Shown piece by piece: positions 11,882-25,700 of a stretch of 30,731 nt of DNA. Origin of the DNA: Saccoglossus kowalevskii. Its lineage: Eukaryota; Hemichordata; Enteropneusta; Harrimaniidae. Where the stretch lies: positions 57,138-87,868 of the forward strand of contig NW_003137832.1 in assembly GCF_000003605.2 (NCBI RefSeq), in the 5' to 3' direction. The position numbers and the translations under genes are program-made. Positions within the stretch are counted from its first letter, which is position 1; every line of letters starts with the position of its first letter. The notes under the pieces were generated by a model. That model saw only the letters and a list, made by a program, of their open reading frames with translations. It searched no databases and had not been told where the DNA came from.

Positions 11882-13675
11882 GTCAAACAAACAACAATAA
11901 TCGAAAAACTAAATAACACACAAAAAAGAGAAGAAAGAATAATAACATTAAAAAATGTTAAAAACATAAATAAATAGTCCAATTAGAAATGATTTTAATC
12001 AGATTGGCATATATATCAAAGTGTGGAAGTATATGGGGCGTTCGTCGTGAAACCTGTGGGTGAAACGCGAATGTGTAATTTACTTTAGTCTGCGGCGATG
12101 TAGTACATTAACATTTTTGAATAATAACACAAGTATTTGTTTATGTTACTTAGGAGAGTTGTGGCCTGAACTGAACGTGATTTCGATGACAACATCACCA
12201 CTAACACTTAGTGATTTTTACTCATATACATGTACCAAAGAAAATGAATGTAACCTTTTGGTCATGGTTTTATTGCATATAATTACAAGCAGCAGCGATT
12301 TATAATGCACTGAATATTTTGGGTCAAACTTGGTATGAATATCACATATTGCTTAGTTTTTACAATTACACTGACTTATTTTGTGTGTGATTTTTCAATG
12401 CATCATGGGGAGAGTGTTCCGTTATATATTGGAAGGACAAATACAGTTATACAGTAGACATCAACAATTGCGAAAAGTGGAATTTTATATAAGTGATTAA
12501 TCAAAATACACATTGCGTAATCAAGGATTCGAGACTTGTAAACCGATAAATACCAAATAAACTTTGATAAAGATTATTGATGTGAGGCTAGTAACACAGT
12601 AAGTAGCTGATTGAGTTTGTAGTGTAGCATTTTTTACTGCATCAGTGATAACAATGTATCAACAGTTGGAAATTCCGAAAATATAACTTTAACTAGTTTC
12701 TTTCTCAAATCATTGTAATTGATCAAATACAAGTGATATTCATCTCCAATACAATGTTCTTTGCAATATAGTATTTACAAATTTGTTTGTTTTCTGGAAT
12801 ATGTTTGCCACATTGGATTAATACTTAATAGAGCTTCATTCACGACCCTACATCATTATGCTAATTATGCATCGAATGATCTTTAACTGTTTGTGCAACA
12901 AGTGATAGTAAAATTTCCAACCTTGTTTAATCCAAGCATAGCCAAATTCATATCTATATACCACACATTAAATCACACAAAATAATCTATGACCATTGAT
13001 AACTACTCTTTTTATTTTTACCATTTTCATGAACTCCAACAACAATCAGAAACATCTTTTTAATTGATTCTAAAATGACAGCACATAATGGATATTCCTC
13101 TTGTCTACAAACAGCAATATTAGTTTTGAGACTGCCACTCATAGTCCATACTGAAATAAAGCATTAGGCAGTACAAAATTAGCAATACTCGATAGTTACC
13201 AAATTCTGAGCATAACAACACGTTATGAAGAACAACATATTTTATTGATAGTTTAATTTTTCAAATCAGCATTCGTTATTCATCTGTTATGAAAATTCAG
13301 TACGAAAACATAATATATAACATATCACACTAAATGTATTTTTTGACCACACCATATTGATCATTAAAAACCTCACAATATTGTTGAGTAGCATATGAAA
13401 GGCAAGAAGATATGATTTAACAACACAAAGGAAGCTGAGGATAAAACTTGGGTGTCTTTAAGAATAAACATTTGGATTTGTACATATGCAACTAATATTT
13501 GTCATTATCAGTATGACTATTCCCCAAAAATACTATCACAATAGGTAGTTAACCTTCCAGTCAAGTTGATCTTCTACAAACATTCCACATCACAAGATTT
13601 ATATCACAATTATAAACTTCAATCTCCCTTTAATAAATCTTATCTGTGAAAGTTTCATTTATGTGACAAGTTTCA

Positions 13676-13681
13676 TTTATT
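13676..13681 (-). terminator. Candidate CATSPERE polyadenylation signal
   Basis: TTTATT on the plus strand is AATAAA in the CATSPERE sense, about 60 nt after the TAG stop. It is the first canonical hexamer downstream. Use is inferred. Confidence 0.5.
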
Positions 13682-13742
13682 TTAATATGCAATATGGAAA
13701 CTGCATGTTATATTTCACACACCTACATTTATACTTGTATAT

Positions 13743-16700
13743 CTAAGCTTCTACATTTTCCTGATTGTCATGACTACTGGCAATAACTTTCTTGGTATTA
13801 AACTTTGGAATGTGGCCAGGTGTGGCATTTGCTTCTTGAGTATTTTGGCTGAACTCCCTTTTAGATTCCCGATGTTCTTCTTCTTCCAGCTCATTTTTAA
13901 TTCTCTTCTCCAGGTTTGTGATATGTATTTCACGGAAATGAAAGTATGATGCTATTATTATGACAGTGCACAATGCAACAAATGTTGCCAGGCATACTTT
14001 AAGCTCATATGATGTATCTGATTCAGTGGCTACACCATATACCCTTACAGCAAACTGTGTTTCCAGTCTGCAGAAACTGTGGAATTAAAACATATAATCT
14101 ATTAAATATCTAATCTGGCGATGCTCAAATACATACATATATATATATATCTTATATCTCATAAAACTAGAATAACAATGATTTTTTCTTATGACTATTT
14201 ATTAAATCATTCTTAACAAACACAATTTTGATTGTTTTAACAATTACCTGTATGCTGGATCAATAACAACTAAATTGAACTCATACACATTTTCTTTTTT
14301 TTGAGATAACCACTTCATAGACGATATACCAGTCTTGTTCATGATTTCATATTGCTGAGACAAATCATTGTCATCTACATCATCTGCAGTAAAGCAACTG
14401 TAATAATTCTGAAACAGTGAATTTATTGTAAGTTTCCTTGAAGACACTAAATATAATATTTCAGGGTTATTAATAAATATTTAAGCATGGCAAAACTCAG
14501 GGTAAGTTGATATATACAGTCAACAATTCATACAAGACAAAACAAGGTATTAACTAATAGTTAATATCAAATGTTAATTTTTTTTATAAATATCTCAAGT
14601 TAAGCAATTGATGTTATTTACTACAATATAAATTGAATCAGATTGCGATACTCACATGAGGACCCCAGACATCATACAAATCCTGCAAGTCATTGGACTC
14701 CCTCATAGTTGTCCATGTCTGTGCTTCTCTAAGACATCCAACCTGGTAATGAACACTACATTAGGACAGGTGGATACCACAATATGAATGTGTTGTTTTT
14801 AAAAGTTACAATTATTTTATAGCAAGTATTTCACATTCATATATATTGACACACAAAACGACATGCAACATGTAATAAAGGAATTGTTTGTGAAGTAATT
14901 ACTGTAATGTAATGTAATGCAATGTAACGTATTGTAATGTAATGTAATGTAATGTAATTTAATTAAAAAGAAGAGTCATTTGAGAACAAAACCTTACCTG
15001 TGCCATTGTAGAGTTGTAGCTATACCCAGTTCTGTTCGATGTTTCCCATACAACAAAGTTAGCTGTCACTTCTTTGACAAAATAATCACCATCATAACTG
15101 TTTTAAGTAGAGATTTGATTTAAAACATACTTCATCAAACACATAAATTGTCAACTATTTCAGATGAGTGTAATTTGGTAAAAAACTTACAGATCTACAA
15201 CAGGTCGGAATTCATCAAGATAATGACTAGATACCAGACATCCAGATGCAGTTATATTATTATAAACATCCTGGAAGAGACATAAGTGTTGGCACAAAAT
15301 CAGTTGGTAACATCAACAAGATGTATGAGGAGTATTAATCATTTCACCTAAATAGTTCTGTGTAGTATGTTGTTTCAATGACATTAACTGACACATGTAA
15401 AATTTCTGGAAACAATTATGGTTCATGTATTTCAAAAGACATAACATCTTCCCAAGACTTACCTCTTCAGTTGTTTTGTTCAACAATGTATCACTGTAAA
15501 AAAAAAAAAAAATTATTGATAATCAAGTAACTAGAAGGCATTACAAGATTAAACACTTTAGCCACAGTTGCAAAGTACTTATTCTTACTATCAGGGTAAT
15601 TTCAAATTCATTCATCCATTGTAGATGGATTGTAAAATAATTTCTGTAGTTGCTGTTGATATAATAAGTTGTTATTATAATTTAACAACGTATATAATCA
15701 CTATAAATACCTCTTCTCTTGTTCTTTTAAACACACATTAATATAATATTAATTCATCAAAACTTAAATATACCTAATTAGTACTGGATAACTGCTTATA
15801 ACATTACAATCCTCATCACTTGCACCTGGATTTCTAACTCTAATATGTCTACCAGGTGGACAACCAATACTGAAGTATGAAATCTAGAGATCAAATGAAG
15901 AAAATAAGCAGATTCAATCTGTATGTTTCTTTTTATCTAAACACTGAAGTGCCAAGATTCAAACAATGAGTTGAGTACTTAAATGTGATCTATTATACAA
16001 CTTATAGATTTATAAAGAAAGCATGTTGATGTAATGTTCTGTAATGATCAATCAAAAAAATCATTCCTTTGTAAAAAATTAAGATTCCATAAGAAATGAA
16101 AAATAGTAAAATTCTATTCACATTATTACTTATTATTACAAAGGTTTGTCAAATTTAGCTGAACCTATATACACAAAAGAGAGGCCATTGAATAATAGTA
16201 TTTATATATACATTGTGTTGATTGTATAAGTTGTCACTTTATTTACAAGAAAGCAATACAATTATTATTATATTCCAATTGGTAGAACAGTATTTACCTT
16301 AAATAATACCTTAAGTATTTAAGTACCTTAAATAATAGGGTCTTGGACATTTTGAAATATATCTATGTAATGTTTTCATCTTTAATGCTAAACCAACTTA
16401 CCATTTGAGATACTCTTGGACATTTTGACATATATCTATGTAATGGAATCATGTTTAATGCTAAACAACTTACTATTTGAGATATTCTTGGACATTTTGA
16501 CATATATCTATGTAATGGAGTCATGTTTAATGCTAAAACAACTTACTATTTGAGATACTCTTGAACATTTTGACATATGTATCTGATTGATTATTAAAGC
16601 TACTCACCAATTGAGAGGGTCTTGGACATGACATTGATCTCTGTGATGGCTTAATCTCTAAGACATAGACACTGTTTACCTCATTTGTTAATTGGTAGTC

Positions 16701-19700
16701 AGTGATCATTTTGTCTGTACTTTGTTGAAAAAATACTGACACAGTCTGAAATCAGGAATGATTTAATAAGCACTTTTAAGACATATACTTTGCATTAAAT
16801 ATGTAACTGAAACTAATGAATACACAAACACATATATATAGTACCTGAATACTAAGATTTTACTTGTTTTGGTATTGGATTATTTGTACCCCAAACCAGT
16901 CATGTGTTTATTTTGTATGACTGGTGAATCTCATTTAGAATAGAATGTGGGTACACAACTAAACCACTACCACAACTCTTAATTTAAAAAGATCTGAAGA
17001 CGTTGTACATATTACCACTAACCTGATGATCAATTAAGTTGATCAATTGTTTCAATAATGAAATTATAATGCATGCTTTCATTTAATATTAGTGATGCAA
17101 TATGACGTAAAATTAATAAAAAACCTTGATTCTTGATCTCCATCCAGCGTGATATGATGATGTTTCAGTAATATTACATTGCAGTAGTTTATTGGAACTG
17201 CCTATCACCTAATACACAAAATCAAAATATATATAATATATTAATATATGTTATTGTTCATATCTTCTGAGAAAATCACAGCATTTATTCCATGATTTGA
17301 ATATACAATTTCGAAGTTGTTCCATGTATATCACTGCTAAAGCTTCAGAGAGTTGAGATGAAGTCAGGTTTTATTATTTTGTAGTGTGTATTAGTTACAT
17401 CTCGACAATCACACTATTTTTACATTTGATGATATAGGTGTACTTTCTACGCATACACAGTGTTTGACCGTTTCCAATGTGTACATAATAACATTACCTC
17501 TATATTATTTGATATAACTGATGAATGAATGAGTTGAGATGTCAGTTGCACACAGTCATCAATATCAATGTAATAAACATCTGATTGTTCTTGCTGGAAA
17601 CTTAAGTATTTGTACTGAAATTATAAAATAAATCAATTTTAGTTACTTGAGTGACTGGAAATACACAAGTTAAGTCACCAATGTCGATGCAATACGTTTT
17701 AAAAACAACAGTCAGCACAGGTGATACTCAAACAAGACATATTCCACATAGTTAGATTTAATATAATCTCCTACTGTAGTGAAGATATGCTAGATATTGC
17801 TGTTTAAATGATAGTCATTGGGCAGGATTACACCATGCCTTAATATCATACATAAGGATATGATTCGTAAGTAGTTGATTTGGTATGTTTGTTATTTTGT
17901 CTGTTCAAGTTAAGAATGAGTTTTCAGGGGGCTCCCTTGAGACAATAACTCTGGTATTACAATGAATACTTTCCTTGTTTATGTTTTTAGTCTTTCAACT
18001 GGTAGAACATGTGATGATTGATATTCTAAACTTTGTGATATTCTTGACATGTATTAAATATGGTTTAAATTCATCTGTTAATTGTTTTAAATTTCTTATA
18101 TGCGCATTTATTATTTTCAGCTTTCTGAATGGATGTAGCCATACATACATATGTCAACATATATTTGTTTACCTTTTTATTACCAATATCATCACAAGGA
18201 GTATATAAAGATGAATATTAAGATGATTGTGTGGAAGAATGTAGTTGAAAGAATACTTACAGGACAGGGTTGAGGTGAATCAATCAAATACTCTGATATA
18301 GATACAAGATCTTCAAGGGAATCCATAACAATCTTCACAATTTCACCATTTCTGAATAAAATGATTAAAAACTATAAGTTAATTACGGCACATTTTTTGG
18401 ACATCATTTTTGTGGACATCAGGTGAAATTAAAAAACACAAACGTTACTCGATATAACACAATCACATAAATGTGGGTAAACTAATATTTCAATGAAAAC
18501 ATGCATCTTACTGTTCTGATATTTCATACAGCTTCCCCATTTTATCAATGAATACAGTAACATTGCTAACAGTGAACATACAAGCTGAAAGCTAAACAAA
18601 CAATTATGGTTATTATAATTCTCACCTCACACTACCATTACTTAATGAAATACTGTAGTATACTTAATTTTCGCTTGGAATTATTTTTTCGCTATTTTTC
18701 GCTGAAGGAATGATTCAGTGAAAATAAAATCCAGTGAATATACTTTTTTTTATATATTTTACATTCCGCTCTTCAGTAATCAGTGAAAATAAACAAAACA
18801 CCCAAAAAGTCTATTCAGCAAAAATAAATTGTATTGGCTACTATATACTCTCACCAAATCATATTCCACTGTTAATGCTCAAAATACTTTCCAATAATCA
18901 ATGCATTATCAGTAATCTGTACCTGGAGTAAATTCTTCTGACCAACTAGTGTGTAATATAAGTTGTTTTCTGATGTGATTATAATAATCTCTGCCATTGG
19001 ACCTAGTATCACTTGATCTATCACTTCATTGCTGGTTTTATTATCACACTCATTGACATTCATCATACCAGTATCAAATCCTATAACAAATGTCATGAAA
19101 TAATTATTATATTCATTGCCAACAAAGTAATTATCTCATACTATACACTCTATAATGGGATAAGGCCTAATATATTTAACAGATAAGACATTGACATAGT
19201 TATTTTCAATAAATAGTACAACTACATCTAATCTTACCTTTGTTATAACTATGGAATACAGTATCATTATTCCAAAATATTGTATTTTGCTTTGCCCCAG
19301 GTACATTCAACAAGTTAAATGGAGCTGTAAAAGAAAACAGTTTTACAAGTTATACATATATCTGCAAGTATGATAGAGGATCATTACCATGATTTAGAGC
19401 GGAAAATAATACAAATTTGGCAGATAAAATAGTTGGCATGAAAACGATTTACAAATCAAAATAATCAGATACAAATATGTTAGGTTTAACCTGGTATTTA
19501 ACCAGCTCACCCCAAACTAATAGAAGTTTACTACCTGGTGTACCTATGCAGCCCAACATGGTAGAAGATAAGGTCCTTGCCAGGTGTACCCAGGAGAGCC
19601 CACAATAATAGAGCTAGTGTCCTTACCTGGTGAACTGAGCTCAGCCCCAAAACATAGTAGTGTTCTTACCTGGTGTACCTAACTCTGCCCAAAATGGTAA

Positions 19701-22700
19701 AAGTGTCCATTCACCACTGAGTAAATCACAATTGATAAACAATAGATTTGATTCAATTCTACCCTCAACTTTAACCATTACTGTGACTTCATGTGGTAAA
19801 GTAGTGAATACAACATCCTGTATTGCAAGCTAAAACACAATATAGGCAATTATGATTCAGAAGTTTATATTGTAAATATAAATTAGATCATATATATCAA
19901 TCTTCAGATATAGTATCACTCCCGATACTAATGATATACGCTAAACATAACAAAACAACAAACTCATCCTCTTGTAAGAACACATTTAAAACCTCCTCAC
20001 TTGTGTGTCCCCATTTAAAATGTCATCAGTTTATGTGTCCCCCAATTAAAACCTCATCACTTGTGTGTCCCCATTTAAAATGTCATCAGTTTATGTGTCC
20101 CCAATTAAAACCTCATCACTTGTGTGCCCCATTTAAAACATGATCACATTCCCATTCAAAACTTTATCACTTTATGTGTATATCCATACAAAACAATATC
20201 ACATTAAACCCTTTATGTGTATCAAACACCAAACAGATGGAAATAGCATGTTTTATCACAGCAACACAATAATTTCATACCAAACAACTCTTTGATGCTA
20301 ATGTGTAATAATTACAATTAAAGATTTCTTTTAAATAATTATATAACTTGCTGTCGAACAATCTTGCAAAAATTAGGTCAGCATTTTTTTGTGCTGAACT
20401 TTTGGCAGACAAAACAATTAGACTGAAAATTTCAATTAAAAAAATACAATAATAATATTATGTTGTTTTAGCAATTGCTTATTCACTGTTAGTCTGGTTA
20501 CTTTCCTTTTATTTCATTGGTCTATTGACCCTCTTCATATCACTCTGTTGTTACAATGTTGCAATGTGATTACTAGTAGTTGGTTTATTTGAATATGGAA
20601 ATTACCCAAACAATGAATAACAATTGTATGTTTTCCATATGTGCTGTATCAACTGATAGTTGGCACAGAAACTATTAATTAAAAGTTCGACCACTACATA
20701 CTTTGTGAAGTTGGAATAAATTTACATGGTGAATGAGCTAAATGGAGACAATTCCAGACCAGAATGGAGAATGGAGAGGGTTAAAAGACCCACTAAATAT
20801 TAGGAAGGTAAGTCACTGTAAACTTTGTTGATATTTGAGGCGTCATAGTAAACCATATATCAGCAAAACTTTTTCTCTTTCAAAATATTACATTTTTTTC
20901 TAATGACAAATCTTTTGATCAAATTGATTAAATTATGGTTGTAAACAGAAAGCAGAGTGAAAGGCGATTGAAAAACTAATCATTATGGTGAACTGATAAT
21001 ATTACTTACAGATGAACTATTTGGTATAGAATCCATGCTTTGCAAGATTTTATCTGATATAATGTGAACAGTTTTCTTCATGTTGAAATCACAATCAATA
21101 TCTATTCTGTATAGTGTACTATTAGCCCATAGTACAACATCAGAAAACTTTCAGCAATGCAATAAAATGAATGATAAAATGAATGAATGAAAACTGAAAA
21201 TTACAATAAATCATTCAAGGTTTGTTTTTTCTCTGAAACCATGTATTGTTTATAAATTGAGTATATAAAGTGACAAAAGGAGAAATACAGTTGAAGAGTT
21301 GATAATATGACAAAGATAGTTTAATCTGAAACAAGAGCTGGCCAAGTTTTGGATGAACTAAATAAGAAGAAATACAAAAACATTTCTAGTATATATACCA
21401 CTATGGGCACTCTAAATTAAGCAAGAATTAAATAAACAATCTTATATGAAACAGAACTATCATTTTAGACAAAACGAAAAAAAACACAATACCTGAGTGT
21501 TACAAACAGTAACATAAGACTGTCTTGATTTTAAACCAATACTGTCTGTAGTTGAAAACTCTAAAACAGAAAAAAAAATTTGTAATCTTTGATTGAAAGT
21601 ACTGCTTGTACATTCATAAGTAACTAACACAAGGTAGTAGAATGCAAATGTCAGAGAAGTTCAACTTACTTATTATTTCTACAAACTGACTTTGTGTAGT
21701 GTTTCTTGCATATAATGTATCACCAATTAATATAAACATGTGTGAACTTGACAGTGCTACATTCTCAACTACTGGTTCAATGTCCTGTAATATCACGGAA
21801 AGTTTATTATCAAGAGTTCAAGCCAATAGGGGTGTGGAAGCCTTTTGTTATTATTCTGATTTTTCTCTTATATCATTTTTTTTGAACAAAATGTGAACTG
21901 GTGCACCTGACTGAGATTTTGCTTGATCACATGGTTTAATTATCATATTGATTTTAAACATGTATAACTATTGTAACATAGATGGATACAAAATAATGAT
22001 GCATAATTGTTTCTTTGCATAGCAGAAGTGACTATAGAAACAGTGCATTGACTACCACATGGAGCTTGTATATTAGGTATATGGGCAGTACATGAGGTCA
22101 ATGCACTCTGTCATCTTAATAAACAAAATTCAAAAACATACAAAGTGCTTTTGATTCAAAGAATTCAGGTAATGTTTTATGCATAACTGAACAAATGCTA
22201 CGACAAGTGCATTTATCTACCGGCTAATATGTTTTCTAAAACATTTGTTCATTCAGATATTAACCACAAATTTAAATACCTTCTTTTATATTGCCCTGTG
22301 TTAGTGAGCCTACAATGATTTGATGTAAAACTGAAAGGACAAAGATGTTATAGCAAACCTGTAAAAGTAGACGCTGAATCCATAATCTGTTTGTTGATTT
22401 CAAATTATCTTGGGATATATACATACCATTGCTGTAACCAAGCAACCACCAATACAATTATAAAATAAGCAAAATATACAGGATCATAGTGATTTTATTT
22501 TAAGAAACCGCATTATTACATATATCTATGCATTTTTCCAATTGTTGTAAGCAGGTGAGTCTGGAACCCAGAAATGGCTTCACATACATGTACAAATTCA
22601 GCTGCGCAATCAAATAAATGTGCATTTTTTTTTTAAATCCCATAATTACTGAATACATCAACAAAGATAATGAACACACAAACCTTGTTAGAATAATGAC

Positions 22701-25700
22701 AACATTAAGTGCACATGCATCCTGGAAACAATCAGAAACTCATGAACAGTAAAAGTAAAGTACAATATAGTGAGTTGAAGAACAGAATTCCACTTCCAGA
22801 CATTTTAACTAGCACAGGTGGTTACAGAAATTGTCTGTTCATCGTTTTTTTTATTTTTGTCTTGAAAAAAATTGATTACTTGTACCCAATGTCTAAAAAC
22901 TTCTTGTGTATAAGTATATACATGTACCAACCTGTATTATAGTTGGTCTGTCACTGTGCCCTCTCAATGCTAACCAATCACTATTATCACTTAATACAAA
23001 CTTGGGTTGTGTAATAGGAAACACAGAGTCCCTAAACAAATAGAAAATACAGTACTGGCTAATGCAGGGTTTGGTTAGTTTCAGGTTGAGATGGTGAATT
23101 CTAGAATAGGGGGGGGGCTTGATGAAACACATTAAAGGCAATTGTCTCAATATCCAAGTAATTTGCCTTGGTGGCCTTAGTTATACAGTTTGTCCTTAAT
23201 CTATTCCTATATGCTAAAGACAATTTTATCAAATCTTCCTTTGAAATAGGGGTCCTTTCAACTGTGAAGTTCAGGCCCTGCTGGAATAGGTTCAAATTGG
23301 CTGGATTAATAATGGGTTAAAATGGTAAAGACTCTGGAATAAAGACATCTAAGAAAGGTACAGGGTGGCAGGGTTGGGATGGATATCTGAGTTTAAGCAG
23401 TGGTAGAAGTTAAAAACAATTCCTAGTACAGGTTGTGACCTGAAAAACAATTATGATTTCTAGGTAGGAATATCAGATGTGCATATACAAGGTTGTGCAG
23501 CGGTGAGAGTATTAAAGAGTACCCCTAAAAAAAAGAAGATGGATGTTTTATTATTTGACAACATAAATAGGCAAATAATTGCAGTCTTGATTTAGTTGAA
23601 ATGCTAGCTTCAATTTTACTCAAATTCCCCTCATCGCTGCCTCATGATATCCAGTGTTTGTCAACATTTTTTTTTTCTTTTGAAAAAAGCTGCAAAGCAG
23701 TTTGGAGTGAAATTATTATTGAATAACAAATAATCTAAACAATACAGCAATTTTATTGTAGAAGATTATCCAGTATAAATCAACTACTCATTGAGACAAG
23801 GATACCCAGTAATCTTTTTTATTGCACTTCGAAAAGACACAGCTATCACCCTGACAAATGTCAACCATTAACCCTTAAACTCAACCATAGAGGATACACA
23901 TGTTATGAAACATATTAAGTTAAATTGATAGGGTTTAATTAGACAGGGTGTAAATACATGTTTTCAACCCATAAAACTTCATGCAAGAAAACACTAACCT
24001 TACAAAACAGTTAGCAACAGCAAGATGTGATTTTCCATTAACATGGATTTCCATCTGGTATGCATCAGAATATTTTAGAGTTGAGTAAATTTCCCAACAC
24101 CTTGAAAATAAATTATGCAAGAAAGCAAGATTAGAACACATCCTGTCAATCTGGTATATGTACTGATATACTGAGATAGGTACTGAGTCATTGAATCCCA
24201 CTTAGCCTGTTGTCACTGAATCCCATCTAGCTGGACTGTCACTGAACCCCACCCAGCCTGGCTGTCACTGAATCCCACTTAGCCTGGCTGTCACTGAATC
24301 CCATCTAGCTGGACTGTCACTGAACCCCACCCAGCCTGATTGTCAATGAATCCCACTTAGCCTGTTGTCAAGGATTCCCATCTAGCTGGACTGTCACTGA
24401 ACCCCACCCAGCCTGGCTGTCACTGAATCCCACTTAGCCTGTTGTCAAGGATTCCCATCTAGCTGGACTGTCACTGAACCCCACCCAGCCTGATTGTCAA
24501 TGAATCCCACCTGGCTTGCCTGTCACAAAATCCCACCTAGCTTGGCTGTCAATGAACTCACCTAGCTGGGTTGTCACTGAACCCCACCCAGCCTGGCTGT
24601 CACTGAATCCCACTTAGCCTGTTGTCACTGAATCCCATCTAGCTGGACTGTCACTGAACCCCACCCAGCCTGGCTGTCACTGAATCCCACTTAGCCTGGC
24701 TGTCACTGAATCCCACCCAGCCTGACTGTCAATGAATCCCACCTGGCTTGCCTGTCACAAAATCCCACCTAACTTGGCTGTCAATGAACTCACCTAGCTG
24801 GGTTGTCACTGAATCCCACTTAGCCTGGCTGTCACTGAACTCCACTTAGCCTGGCTGTCACTAAATCCCACCTAGCCTGGCTGTCACTGAAACCCACCTA
24901 GCCTGGCTGTCACTAAATCCCACCTAGCCTGGCTGTCACTGAATTCCAACTAGCCTGGCTGTCACTGAATCCAACCTAGCCTGACTGTCACTAAATCCCA
25001 CTTAGCCTGGCTGTCAATGAACTCACCCAGCTGGTTTGTCACTGAATCCCACCTAGCTGGGCTGTTACTGAATCCCACCTCACCTGACTGTCAATGAATC
25101 CTACTTAGCCTGCTGTCACTGAATCCCCACTTAGTCTGCTCTGCTGTCACTAAATCCCATCTAGCCTGGCTGTAACTGAATCCATAACCCAGCCTTACTG
25201 TCAATGAATCCCACCTAGCTTGGCTGTCAATGAATCACACCAAGCTGGGCTGTTACTGAATCCCACCTCACCTGACTGTCAATGAATCCCACTTAGTCCG
25301 GCTGTCAATGAACCCACCCAGCTGGGTTGTCACTGAATCCCACTTAGCCTGCTGTCACTAAATCCCATCTAGCCTGGCCGTCACTGAAACCAAATCCAGC
25401 CTTACTGTCACTGAATCCTACCTAGCCCGGCTGTCAATGAATCACACCAAGCTGGGCTGTCACTGAATCCCACCTAGCCAGGCTGTCACAGAATCCCACT
25501 TAGCCCGGCTGTCAATGAATCACGCCAAGCTGGGCTGTCACTGAATCCTACTTAGCCTGCTGTCACTGAATCCCATCTAGCCTGGCTGTCACTGAAACTC
25601 GCCCGCCTAGCCTGGCTGTCAATGAATTCCACTTAGCCTGGATGTCAATGAACCCCACCTAGCCTGGCTGTCACTGAATCCCATCTAGCCTGGCTGTCAA

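Larger units (their letters stand above)
10674..13742. other. Convergent intergenic region between CATSPER1 and CATSPERE
   Basis: About 3.07 kb of AT-rich DNA separates the two stop codons. I see no conserved coding sequence: the longest frames (11646-11846 minus, 12060-12305 plus) read as random translations. It should contain both 3' ends. ATTAAA at 10976-10981 is a weak candidate CATSPER1 polyadenylation signal, and TTTATT at 13676-13681 is the CATSPERE one. One inverted repeat is listed separately. Confidence 0.6.

Noticed and set aside
19931-20143. 70-codon plus-strand protein with repeats
   Set aside because: Translation of the 59-bp tandem repeat in intron 14, antisense to CATSPERE.
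22709-22942. 77-codon plus-strand frame
   Set aside because: It runs over the acceptor side of CATSPERE exon 10 and has no family similarity; the minus-strand 38-bp exon is supported by phase and the DAC motif.
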